Part shown: positions 27,354 to 35,416 of the stretch, in pieces | Numbering within the stretch: the stretch's first letter is position 1 | Layout: every line of letters starts with the position of its first letter | Source of the DNA: Actinacidiphila rubida | GTDB lineage: Bacteria > Actinomycetota > Actinomycetes > Streptomycetales > Streptomycetaceae | Length of the DNA: 64,000 nucleotides | Assembly (NCBI RefSeq): GCF_900110255.1 | Contig: NZ_FODD01000034.1 | Location: forward strand, 30,328 to 94,327 | Reading direction: 5' to 3' | Made by a program: the position numbers and the translations under genes | Notes under the pieces: model-generated | The model's input: the letters and a program-made list of their open reading frames with translations, nothing else | Told to the model about the DNA's origin: nothing | Database searches by the model: none

Positions 27354-27565
27354 GGCGTCTCACTCCTCCGCTCTCTGGCCTGTCGTTCCCCTCCATAGTG
27401 CGCCCCTTTGTCCTCCCTCGCCCATGGCGACCTCGTGAGGCCGGCCGGGACCAGGCGGAAGAGGCCTGCGGCCGACACCGAACCCCCGGCGCCCCGCACG
27501 CACTCGGGGACGACCCCGCCGCCATGACGCGCCCGCGAGCGCTCTACCAGAGCGGCCGGCGCCGC

Positions 27566-28408
27566 TCACGGCGCCGGCTGCACGTCACCGAGCATCTGCG
27601 CCGGCACCTCGCCGCGGCCGGCGAGGTCGCCCGGGGGGATGCCCGGGTGGTGGCCGCGGGCGGGGCGGCCCGCGGGGTCGGGGGCGACGTCGAGGGTGAG
27701 GCGGGAGACGATGCGGTAGCGGTCACCGCGGTAGACGGAGTGCACGTACTCCACGGGCCGGCCCGTGTCGTCGCAGGTGAGGCGCTCGAAGAGGAGCGCG
27801 GGCGAGAGGACGGGGACGCCGATGAGACGGGCCTCCTCCTCGTTGGTGACCGTCGGCTCGATCGACTGCACGGCCTCGCGGACGCGCAGCCCGTGCCGGT
27901 CCCGCAGCAGCTCGTAGAAGTCGCCGGCCTCCATGTCGGCGGGGCGCAGACCGGGCACGAGGACGGCCGGGACGTGCAGGTACTCGATGGCCATCGGCTC
28001 GCCGTCGACGAGCCGGAGCCGTGCGATGTACGCGATCTCCGCGGCCGGCGAGATCCGCAGCCGGCGACCGACCCGCGCCCCGGCCCGCACCGTCGTGAAC
28101 TCCAGGACCCGGCTGGCCCAGGTGCCGGACGCCTGCGGCAGGCGGTGGCCGTCGCGGTCCGGCGCCAGCTCCTGGGTGATCTTCGCGCGAGCCACGAACA
28201 TGCCGCGTCCGTGCTCGCGGACCAGCAGCCCGGTGGCGACCAGTTCGTCCACCGCCGAGCGCAACGTCGGCCGGGACACGCCGAGTTGCTCGCACAGGAC
28301 GCGTTCGGAGGGAATGGGGTCGCCGGGGGCGCGCGCCTCGACGAGTTCCATCAGGTGCTCGCGGACCCGTTCGCGTTTCAGCGGAGAGCGCCCCGGCTCG
28401 CTGACCAT
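27566..28408 (-). CDS. GntR/HutC-family regulator (DasR-like) divergent to a hexosaminidase
   Basis: 280 residues, ATG at 28408. LKRERVREHLMELVEARAPGDPIPSERVLCEQLGVSRPTLRSAVDELVATGLLVREHGRGMFVA is a GntR winged helix (residues about 10-73). The rest is a UTRA effector domain (YLHVPAVLVPG, FYELLRDRHGLRVREAVQSIEP, LSPALLFERLTCDDTGRPVEYVHSVYRGDRY). HutC-type members such as DasR and NagR bind amino-sugar phosphates. The divergent GH20 gene and the ACCAG half-sites between the two genes support control of N-acetylglucosamine use. About 35 C-terminal residues beyond the UTRA domain look disordered. Confidence 0.85.
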   Translation of the reverse strand: MVSEPGRSPLKRERVREHLMELVEARAPGDPIPSERVLCEQLGVSRPTLRSAVDELVATGLLVREHGRGMFVARAKITQELAPDRDGHRLPQASGTWASRVLEFTTVRAGARVGRRLRISPAAEIAYIARLRLVDGEPMAIEYLHVPAVLVPGLRPADMEAGDFYELLRDRHGLRVREAVQSIEPTVTNEEEARLIGVPVLSPALLFERLTCDDTGRPVEYVHSVYRGDRYRIVSRLTLDVAPDPAGRPARGHHPGIPPGDLAGRGEVPAQMLGDVQPAP

Positions 28409-28479
28409 GACGTGGTGCCCCTTCCGCGGGCCTCCCGGGCTGCCCCGGCTGCTGTCGCCCCGAGGTTAGCCAGATACTG

Positions 28480-28634
28480 ACCAGTTGACCAGGACTGGTG
28501 AGACATCCGGCAGGCGCACCGGACCAGTTGGCCGACGCTCACGCCGAACACCGTTTCACGCCCGGCCTCTTGACGGCCCGACCGGCTTCTGCCACCTTCA
28601 CTTACCAGCTGCATACCAGTTGGCAAGTGGTAAG
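28480..28634. promoter_or_regulatory. Cluster of ACCAG-type half-sites in the gntR/GH20 intergenic region
   Basis: ACCAG occurs at 28480, 28488, 28523, 28604 and 28615, with CTGGT at 28495 and TGGTAAG at 28628. Pairs make inverted repeats: ACCAGT (28480-28485) with ACTGGT (28494-28499), and CTTACCA (28601-28607) with TGGTAAG (28628-28634). The half-site is that of DasR-responsive elements, though the arm order and spacing differ from the classic 16-mer. A possible GH20 promoter is TTGACG at 28570, with the right-hand sites near its start point. Confidence 0.55.
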
Positions 28635-28661
28635 GTCCGCCCGCCTCGAGGAGAGCGCTCC

Positions 28662-30287
28662 GTGATCGTTCCACGCCCCACCCTGCTGACCCGTCTGCCG
28701 GGCCGTTTCACCTTCGACGCGGCCACCGCCGTGCACGCGTCCGGTGACGCGGTCGGGGCCGCCCGGCTGCTGCGCACCCTGCTCGCGCCGGCCACCGGAC
28801 TGCCTCTGGCGGCGGCCGCGGACGGCGCGGTGGTCCTCGCCGTCGACCCGGGCCTCGGCGCCCTGGGCGCCGAGGGATACGAGCTGACCGTCGGTCCCGA
28901 CACGGTGCGTCTGCGCGCCGGGCGGCCCGAGGGACTGCTGCGCGGTGTCCAGACACTGCGCCAGCTCCTGCCCGCACAGGCCCTGTCGGACCGCCCGGTG
29001 GCCGGAGTGGCGTGGGAGGTGCCGTGCGTGCGGATCACGGACGTGCCGCACTCGGCGTGGCGGGGCGCGCTGATCGACGTGGCCAGGCGCTTCCAACCCC
29101 TGTCGTTCCTGCGGCGGTTCACCGATCTGCTGGCGCTGCACAAGCTGAACGTGCTGCATCTGCACCTGACCGACGACCAGGGCTGGCGGATGCCGGTCCC
29201 CGCGTTGCCGCGCCTCACCGAGGTCGGCGGGGTGCGGGCCCGGTCGATGCTCGGCCGGGCCGGCAGCGGCCGCTTCGACGACGTGCCGCACGCCGGCGCG
29301 TACACGACGGCCGAGCTGCGGGAGCTGGTCGCGTACGCGGCCGAGCGCGGTGTGACCGTGGTGCCGGAGATCGAGATGCCCGGGCACGTACGCGCGGCCC
29401 TGGCCGCGTACCCGGAGCTGGGCAACGTGCCGGGACGCCGCCTGGACGTGTGGACCGAGTGGGGCGTGTGCGAGCAGGTGCTCGGCATGCACGACGGGGC
29501 GCTGGAGTTCTGCCGCACCGTGCTCGGCGAGGTGATGGACGTCTTCCCGTCGCGGTACGTGCACGTCGGTGGCGACGAGTGCCCCGTCACCGAGTGGGAG
29601 CAGAGCCCCGCCGCCCGGGCGCGCGCCGCCGAGCTGGGCCTGGCGGCGCCGAAGGCCCTGCAGGGCTGGTTCATGGGCCGGATCGGCGCGTTCCTGCTGG
29701 CGTCGGGGCGCACGCCCACGTGCTGGGCGGAGGACTCGGGCACGCTGCCCCGGGAGTTCACCGTGATGCCGTGGCGCGACGCCGCGCACGGCCTGGCGGC
29801 GGCCCGCCGTGGCCACGACGTGGTGATGGCCCCGCATCGCGCCACGTATCTGGACTACCCGCAGACCGCCCACCCGGCCGAACCGCTCGGCCAGGCGGGC
29901 GAGGTGGTCGACGTCGCGGCCGTGCACCGCGGCAGCGGCCCCCCGCCGTGGGAGCCCGAGGCTGCCGCCCGGGTGCTGGGCACGCAGGCCGCACTGTGGA
30001 CCGAGTTCGTGCCGACCGCCGAACACGCCGAGTACCTGCTGTTCCCGCGCCTGGCGGCGCTCGCCGACCGGGCCTGGAACCCGGCCGGTGACTGGACCGC
30101 GGACGTCCTGCCCGCCCTGCACGCGCACGCCGCCCGGCTGGCCGCCCTGGGCGTCCGCACCGGGCACCTGCCGCCGCTCCCGGGCGACGCGCCCACGCCC
30201 GTCCGCCCGCCCGCGTCCCCGGCGGACACCGGACCCGCGTCCGGATCCGCACCTGAACCCGGGCCCGTTGCCGGGTCCCGGCGCTAG
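28662..30287 (+). CDS. Beta-N-acetylhexosaminidase, GH20
   Basis: 541 residues from a GTG at 28662 after GAGGAGAG. An N-terminal GH20b-like region (GYELTVGPDTVRLRAGRPEGLLRGVQTLRQLLP) leads into the (beta/alpha)8 domain: LHLHLTDDQGWRMP near residue 165, VVPEIEMPGHVRAALAAYPEL near 235, and HVGGDE at about 301-306, whose Asp-Glu pair is the catalytic dyad of substrate-assisted GH20 enzymes. No signal peptide is present, so it probably cleaves imported chitobiose or similar N-acetylhexosaminides in the cytoplasm. It is divergent from a DasR-like regulator. About 35 C-terminal residues are Pro-rich. Confidence 0.92.
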   Translation: MIVPRPTLLTRLPGRFTFDAATAVHASGDAVGAARLLRTLLAPATGLPLAAAADGAVVLAVDPGLGALGAEGYELTVGPDTVRLRAGRPEGLLRGVQTLRQLLPAQALSDRPVAGVAWEVPCVRITDVPHSAWRGALIDVARRFQPLSFLRRFTDLLALHKLNVLHLHLTDDQGWRMPVPALPRLTEVGGVRARSMLGRAGSGRFDDVPHAGAYTTAELRELVAYAAERGVTVVPEIEMPGHVRAALAAYPELGNVPGRRLDVWTEWGVCEQVLGMHDGALEFCRTVLGEVMDVFPSRYVHVGGDECPVTEWEQSPAARARAAELGLAAPKALQGWFMGRIGAFLLASGRTPTCWAEDSGTLPREFTVMPWRDAAHGLAAARRGHDVVMAPHRATYLDYPQTAHPAEPLGQAGEVVDVAAVHRGSGPPPWEPEAAARVLGTQAALWTEFVPTAEHAEYLLFPRLAALADRAWNPAGDWTADVLPALHAHAARLAALGVRTGHLPPLPGDAPTPVRPPASPADTGPASGSAPEPGPVAGSRR

Positions 30288-30370
30288 CCGGGTCCCACGG
30301 CCCGCGAACGGCTCCGCGTCCGACCCTCCTCCGCCCTCCGGGGACGGAGCCGGACACGGCGCCGCACCCG

Positions 30371-30420
30371 CACCACCGGCTCCACCCCGCACCGGCACCA
30401 CCGGCTCCACCCCGCACCGG
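30371..30420 (+). repeat. Perfect 25-bp tandem duplication before the GH16 gene
   Basis: A 25-nt unit beginning CACCACCGGCTCC at 30371 is repeated exactly at 30396-30420, about 55 nt upstream of the GH16 start. It could be a simple slippage duplication or could lie in the leader; no symmetry suggests an operator. Confidence 0.8.
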
Positions 30421-30475
30421 AAGACCTGGGCCCGCGTCACGCGGGCCCGCCGCACGCCCCCCACCTCCGAAAGGG

Positions 30476-31927
30476 ATGACCGTGTCAGGAAAGTTCCGCG
30501 TACCCGCCAGAGTCCGCACCGCGATGGCGGTGTGCACCGCCGCCGGCCTCGCCTGCGCCGCGCTCACCGCGCTGCCCGCGGCCGCGGCCCAGGACTCGCT
30601 GAGCGCGCAGTACCGCACCAGCGCGTCCGGCGCGACGGCCGACCAGGTCGAGCCGTGGCTGGAGGTCACCAACACCGGCTCCACCACGGTGCCGTTGAGC
30701 AACGTGACGCTGCGCTACTACTTCAAGTCCGATGGGCCGAGCATCAGTTACCGGTTCGCCTGCTCGTGGGCGGTGAAGGGCTGCGCCAACGTCACCGGCA
30801 CGTTCGGCACCCTGGCCAACCCGACGGCGACCGCCGACCGCTACCTGGAGATCGGCTTCACCTCCGGTGCCGGCTCGCTCGCCCCGGGCCAGAACACCGG
30901 CGACCTGCAACTGCGCTTCTACCGCGCGGACTGGCAGACGCTCACCCAGTCCGACGACTACTCGTTCAACGGCGCCCAGACCTCGTACGCCGACTGGTCG
31001 AAGGTGACCGTGCAGGACGGCGGCAACCTGGTGTGGGGCACCGCGCCGGCCGGCAACGACCCGACGCAGCCGCCCACCACGCCCCCGACCACTCCCCCGA
31101 CGGGCGGCGGCAACCCCGACGGGCCCACGCTGTTCGACGACTTCAGCTACACCAGCAGCAGCGATCCGGCGGTCCAGCAGCACGGCTGGACGGTGAAGTC
31201 GGGGCAGGGCGGCCCGGGCGTCTCGGGTGCGACATGGTCGCCCGGGGACGTCACCTTCGTCGCGGACGGCACGGGCAAGGTGATGAACCTCAAGCTCACC
31301 ACCGACGGCACCGCGTCGGGCACCCGTGAGACCGAGATCCAGACCACCGCGCGGAAGTTCAGGAACGGCACCTACGCGGCCCGCGTGAAGTTCAACGACA
31401 CCCCGACCGGCGGCCCGGACGGCGACCACGTCAACCAGACCTTCTTCACGTTCACGCCGCTCAACGCGCCGATGGACCCCGACTACAGCGAGCAGGACTT
31501 CGAGTACCTGCCCAACGGCGGCTGGGGCGAGACCCAGAACATCATGTACGAGACGTCCTGGGAGACCTACAACCCGGACCCGTGGAACGCGGTCAACACG
31601 CACGGGCAGCAGTACGGCAGCCTCGACGGCTGGCACAACCTGCAGATCACCATCGACAACACCTTCATCACGTACTACATCGACGGCGTGCAGGTCGCCC
31701 AGCACGGTGAGCCGTACCTGCCCGAGACGCCGCAGTGGATCGACTTCAACCACTGGCTGATCGACCTTGCGGGCCAGACGAGTTCGACCCCGCGCTCGTA
31801 CAACGAGCAGGTGGACTACGTGTACTTCGTCAAGGACCAGGTGCTCACCCCGGCACAGGTGCAGTCGACGGTGGCCGGACTGCGCGGCGCCGGCACCGCG
31901 TTCGAGGACACCGTCCCGGCGAGCTGA
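30476..31927 (+). CDS. Secreted CBM3-GH16 glycanase
   Basis: 483 residues, ATG at 30476 after GAAAGGG. The signal peptide ends near ALPAAAA (residue 38). Residues about 40-185 match a family-3 carbohydrate-binding module (LSAQYRTSASGATADQVEPWLEVTNTGSTTVPLSNVTLRYYFKSD...YSFNGAQTSYADWSKVTVQ). A Pro/Thr linker precedes a GH16-type jelly roll with the catalytic E-x-D-x-E motif in SEQDFEYL (near residue 340), the nucleophile and acid/base being the two Glu. GH16 enzymes cut beta-glucans, agarose or related galactans; CBM3 normally binds cellulose, so a plant or fungal beta-glucan target is likely. A strong hairpin follows. Confidence 0.87.
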   Translation: MTVSGKFRVPARVRTAMAVCTAAGLACAALTALPAAAAQDSLSAQYRTSASGATADQVEPWLEVTNTGSTTVPLSNVTLRYYFKSDGPSISYRFACSWAVKGCANVTGTFGTLANPTATADRYLEIGFTSGAGSLAPGQNTGDLQLRFYRADWQTLTQSDDYSFNGAQTSYADWSKVTVQDGGNLVWGTAPAGNDPTQPPTTPPTTPPTGGGNPDGPTLFDDFSYTSSSDPAVQQHGWTVKSGQGGPGVSGATWSPGDVTFVADGTGKVMNLKLTTDGTASGTRETEIQTTARKFRNGTYAARVKFNDTPTGGPDGDHVNQTFFTFTPLNAPMDPDYSEQDFEYLPNGGWGETQNIMYETSWETYNPDPWNAVNTHGQQYGSLDGWHNLQITIDNTFITYYIDGVQVAQHGEPYLPETPQWIDFNHWLIDLAGQTSSTPRSYNEQVDYVYFVKDQVLTPAQVQSTVAGLRGAGTAFEDTVPAS

Positions 31928-31945
31928 CGGGTCCGCCCGTCCCGA

Positions 31946-31981
31946 GGCCGCCCGCCCCGCGCGTCCGCGGGACGGGCGGCC
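31946..31981 (+). terminator. Terminator after the GH16 gene
   Basis: GGCCGCCCG-c-CCCGCG (31946-31961), the loop CGTC and CGCGGG-a-CGGGCGGCC (31966-31981) form a 16-bp stem with one mismatch. A CTTTT tract follows at 31997. Confidence 0.75.
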
Positions 31982-32115
31982 GGTCCGTTCCCGGGCTTTT
32001 CCGTTATCCGCCCGGCGTGGCACCGTCTCCTGTGCGAAGGGTTCGTACGTGCGGACACGGTCCGGTGGGACCGGCCGCGCCGGTGCGCCGGGCGGTGGAC
32101 AGGAGAGGCGGGACG

Positions 32116-34194
32116 ATGCGTGCAGGCGAGCGGACCGGGCCGGACCCCGCGCTGGTGACGGCCGCGCGGGCCGGCGACCCGGAGGCGCTGGACGCGCTGG
32201 TCGCCGAGTGCCTGCCGCTGGTCTACAACATCGTCGGCCGGGCGCTGGACGGCCACGACGACGTCGACGACGTGGTGCAGGAGACTCTGCTGCGCGTGGT
32301 GCGCGGCCTCGGCGACCTGCGCGACCCGGCCGCGTTCCGCTCGTGGCTGGTGGCGATCGCCGTGCGGCAGGTGCGCGACCGCGAGCAGGCGCGGGCCGCG
32401 GCCTGGCACCAGCAGACGGCCCTGGACGCGGCCGAGTTGATCGCCGACCCGGCGTCCGACTTCGCGGCGCTGACCATCCTGCGGCTCGGACTGACCGACC
32501 AGCGGCGGGAGATGGCCGAGGCGACCCGCTGGCTGGACGGCGACGACCGCACCCTGCTGGCGCTGTGGTGGCTGGAGGAGACCGGCGACATCGGGCGCTC
32601 CGAACTCGCGGCCGCGCTGGGCCTGTCCCGGCAGCACGCCGCGGTGCGGGTGCAGCGGATGAAGGAGCAACTGGAGACCTCCCGCACGGTGGTGCGGGCG
32701 CTCGGCGCATACGGCTCGGCCGAGGAGTGCGCCGGACTGCGGGAGCTGACCGCGGGCTGGGACGGTGTGCCGAGCCCGCTGTGGCGCAAGCGGTTCGCCC
32801 GCCATGTGCGCGGCTGCGGGACCTGCGGGCGGCACGGTTCCGTGCTGCTGCCGATGGACCGGCTGCTGAGCGGGTTGCCCCTGCTGCCCGTTCCGCCGTC
32901 GCTGGCCTCCCACCTCGCCGCCCGGCTCGCCCCACCGCACCCCGCGCCCGGCCCGCACGCCACCGCCTCGCACACCACCGGCTCGTCCACCACACCCCCG
33001 CACGCATCGGCCCCGCACGTGGGCGGCGGACACCCGCTGCCGCCCGCCCGGATACCCCCCACCCAGGCCGCGGTCCCTTCCGCGGCCCAGCGCACCGCTC
33101 CGCGGACCCGCCCCCCACGGCGGAGCGGTGCGCGCGGGGGAGCACACGGCGGGCCACGCTTCCGGGTGCCGCGCACGCCGCTCGGCGCACCCGCCACCGC
33201 GGTGGCGGCGGTCGGCGCCGTCACCGCCGGTGCCCTGCTGGCCGTCCACCTGACGGCCGGCTCCTCCTCCCCCGCGGCCGACGCGTCCCCCCGGCCCACG
33301 ACGACGGCCGCGGTCACCGCGCCGCCGGCCTCGCCGCCGTCGCCGTCATCGCCGTCAACCTCTCCCGGCGCCGCGTCGCCGCCCTCCGCACCGACGCACC
33401 GCCCGGCGACGACACCCCCCACCGCCAAACCCGCCGTCCCGCCCAAGACCCCCGCGGCGCCCGCCTCCTCGGCCCGCAAGGGCGTGGGCGTCTGGGGGTT
33501 CGACGGGGTCGACACCGCGCTGGCCCGCTCCGGCGCGGGCTGGTACTACACGTGGTCCACGGCCCACGACGGCATCAGCGGACCGGGGTTCGTGCCGATG
33601 ATCTGGGGCAGCGCGAGCGCCGACGCGGCCTCGCTCGCCCGCGCCCGGCAGGCCGGCCCCTACCTCCTCGGCTTCAACGAGCCCGACATGGCGGGCCAGG
33701 CGAACATGACCGTCGACCAGGCCCTCGCGCTGTGGCCCGCGCTGATGGCGAACGGCCGCGTCCTCGGCAGCCCCGCCGTCGCCTACGGCGGCGACACCCC
33801 GGGCGGCTGGCTGGACCGCTTCATGAGCGGCGCCGCGGCCAAGGGCTACCGCGTCGACTTCGTCGCACTCCACTGGTACGGCGGGGACTTCACCACTCCG
33901 GACGCGGTCGCGCAGCTCAGGTCGTACCTGGAGAGGGTCCACGACCGGTACCACAAGCCGGTGTGGCTCACGGAGTTCGCCCTGATCGACTTCTCGCACG
34001 GCACCCGGTTCCCCACCGACCGGCAGCAGGCCGCGTTCGTGACCGCGGCCACGGCGATGCTCGACTCGCTTCCCTGGGTGCAGCGTTACGCCTGGTTCGG
34101 ACTGCCCGCGAAGGACGGGGCCGCGAGCAGCGGTCTGTTCCACAGCGGCGCCGTGCCGACGGAGGCCGGCCGCGCCTTCGAGTCCGCGCGGTAG
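32116..34194 (+). CDS. ECF sigma factor fused to zinc anti-sigma-like domain, TM helix and GH128-like domain
   Basis: 692 residues, ATG at 32116 after GGAGAGG. Region 2 (LPLVYNIVGRALDGHDDVDDVVQETLLRVVRGLGDLRDPAAFRSWLVAIAVRQV, about 35-90) and region 4 (GRSELAAALGLSRQHAAVRVQRMK, about 158-185) give a complete ECF sigma core. HVRGCGTC near residue 231 fits the HxxxCxxC of zinc anti-sigma domains. A single TM helix lies near 358-380, then about 70 residues of Pro/Ser/Thr linker, then a secreted-side glycosidase domain: GVGVWGF near 456, LLGFNEPDM near 520 and VWLTEFALIDF near 616, the two Glu expected as acid/base and nucleophile in GH128/Asl1-like beta-1,3-glucanases. Sensor, inhibitor and sigma factor thus seem to lie on one chain. 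ECF groups with glycosidase-like extensions have been noted in actinobacteria. Confidence 0.88.
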   Translation: MRAGERTGPDPALVTAARAGDPEALDALVAECLPLVYNIVGRALDGHDDVDDVVQETLLRVVRGLGDLRDPAAFRSWLVAIAVRQVRDREQARAAAWHQQTALDAAELIADPASDFAALTILRLGLTDQRREMAEATRWLDGDDRTLLALWWLEETGDIGRSELAAALGLSRQHAAVRVQRMKEQLETSRTVVRALGAYGSAEECAGLRELTAGWDGVPSPLWRKRFARHVRGCGTCGRHGSVLLPMDRLLSGLPLLPVPPSLASHLAARLAPPHPAPGPHATASHTTGSSTTPPHASAPHVGGGHPLPPARIPPTQAAVPSAAQRTAPRTRPPRRSGARGGAHGGPRFRVPRTPLGAPATAVAAVGAVTAGALLAVHLTAGSSSPAADASPRPTTTAAVTAPPASPPSPSSPSTSPGAASPPSAPTHRPATTPPTAKPAVPPKTPAAPASSARKGVGVWGFDGVDTALARSGAGWYYTWSTAHDGISGPGFVPMIWGSASADAASLARARQAGPYLLGFNEPDMAGQANMTVDQALALWPALMANGRVLGSPAVAYGGDTPGGWLDRFMSGAAAKGYRVDFVALHWYGGDFTTPDAVAQLRSYLERVHDRYHKPVWLTEFALIDFSHGTRFPTDRQQAAFVTAATAMLDSLPWVQRYAWFGLPAKDGAASSGLFHSGAVPTEAGRAFESAR

Positions 34195-34229
34195 CCGGGC
34201 CGGTCACACCCCCAGGGTGAACGCCCCTG

Positions 34230-35360
34230 CTACGCAGGCCGATCCGCGGGTCCGGTGAACCGCACGGCGTGCCCGGCACCCGGGTGGGCCGCCGCCAGCA
34301 GCCGCGTCCCCTCGGCCTCCAGCGCGTCACGGTCGCCGGGAGTGAGCGGCGCGAAGGGCGTCACGGCCAGGACGGCCCGGCCCTCGTCGCGGGCCTGCTT
34401 GTCGAACCGCCAGGTGCCGCCGACGAAGCCGTCGACCAGGATGGTGCCGCTCACCAGGCCGTTGACGGTGATCACCCGGGTCTTGTCGGCCGGGGCGAGG
34501 ACGCGGGTGCGGTCGGCGTGCGAGAGCAGCAGGTTGTCGAAGTCGGCGACGAACCGCGCCGGGACGTCGGTCGCGGGGTCGGCGAGGCCGGCGTCGGGCA
34601 GGTCGTAGAGCACCCGGCCGTCCTCGGCGGAGTACGTCCGCAGGTCCAGGTCGGTGAAGGCACGCTTCAGGCCTGTGCGCCCGGACCACTTCTGCATGTC
34701 GGCGGGCGTGGCGGGGCCGAAGGCGGCGAGGTAGCGGCGCACCAGGTCCGGCACGTGCGGGCCGTCCGGCCCGCCGCCGGCGTCCCGGCCGAGCCAGGTG
34801 TCGAGCGGCGCGTAGCGGACGCCGCCGGACGCGCCCCACACGCCGCGTGGCGGGACCTGCACCAGCGGAACGTGCACCCGCAGGGCCTGTGCCAGGGACT
34901 CGGCGTCGGCGTCCGGCCATCGCGCGCCCAGCGCGGCGCGCAACTCCCCCGGTGTCATGGCCCGTTCGGCCAGCAGTGCCCGCCCGTACGCGGTCACGGC
35001 GGTCAGGTCGGCGCCGGCCAGGCCCGGCGCCCACGGCGAGCCGCGCAGGGCACGGTCCAGCACGGGCTGCGTCCACGGCCGCAGCAGCAGCGCGTCGTCG
35101 GCGGTCATCAGGTGCACGGTGCCGCGCATCGCGACCAGGCGGACGAGTTTCCGTTCGGTGAGCAGCGCGCCGGGTTCGGCGAAGTCGAAACCCTCGACGC
35201 GGGTCCACAGGCCCGCGTACGGCGACGTCGGCACCTGGGACTGGAGCCCCAGCATCCGGGCGACGGCCGTGTGGCTGCCGACCGCCTCCCGCCGCAGCAG
35301 CATCTGCCGCGCCAGTAGCGTCCGGTTGAGCGTGCGCAGGTCCAGCACTGGATTCCCCAT
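34230..35360 (-). CDS. Winged-helix AlkZ-like (HTH_42) protein, possible DNA glycosylase
   Basis: 376 residues, ATG at 35360. The family pattern is clear: LNRTLLARQMLLRR at the start, LGLQSQVPTSPYAGLWTRVEGF near residue 38 (the QxQ pair corresponds to the catalytic glutamines of AlkZ-type enzymes), RLVAMRGTVHLMTADDALLLRP near 75, RYLAAFGPATPADMQKWSG near 210, and a C-terminal region with DFDNLLLSHADRTRV and VDGFVGGTWR. Characterised members unhook crosslinked or bulky DNA adducts, sometimes as self-resistance beside natural-product clusters. Here it stands alone, so housekeeping repair or an untested role are both possible. Confidence 0.8.
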   Translation of the reverse strand: MGNPVLDLRTLNRTLLARQMLLRREAVGSHTAVARMLGLQSQVPTSPYAGLWTRVEGFDFAEPGALLTERKLVRLVAMRGTVHLMTADDALLLRPWTQPVLDRALRGSPWAPGLAGADLTAVTAYGRALLAERAMTPGELRAALGARWPDADAESLAQALRVHVPLVQVPPRGVWGASGGVRYAPLDTWLGRDAGGGPDGPHVPDLVRRYLAAFGPATPADMQKWSGRTGLKRAFTDLDLRTYSAEDGRVLYDLPDAGLADPATDVPARFVADFDNLLLSHADRTRVLAPADKTRVITVNGLVSGTILVDGFVGGTWRFDKQARDEGRAVLAVTPFAPLTPGDRDALEAEGTRLLAAAHPGAGHAVRFTGPADRPA

Positions 35361-35416
35361 GGCCTCAACTTAGGGTGCCTTGCGGACACCTTCGGTCCGC
35401 AACTCCGGTACGTGGA

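Noticed and set aside
28646..28664. GGAGAGCGCTCC before the GH20 start as a possible LacI operator
   Set aside because: It is not a true palindrome apart from GAGCGCTC, and it coincides with the ribosome binding site GAGGAGAG.
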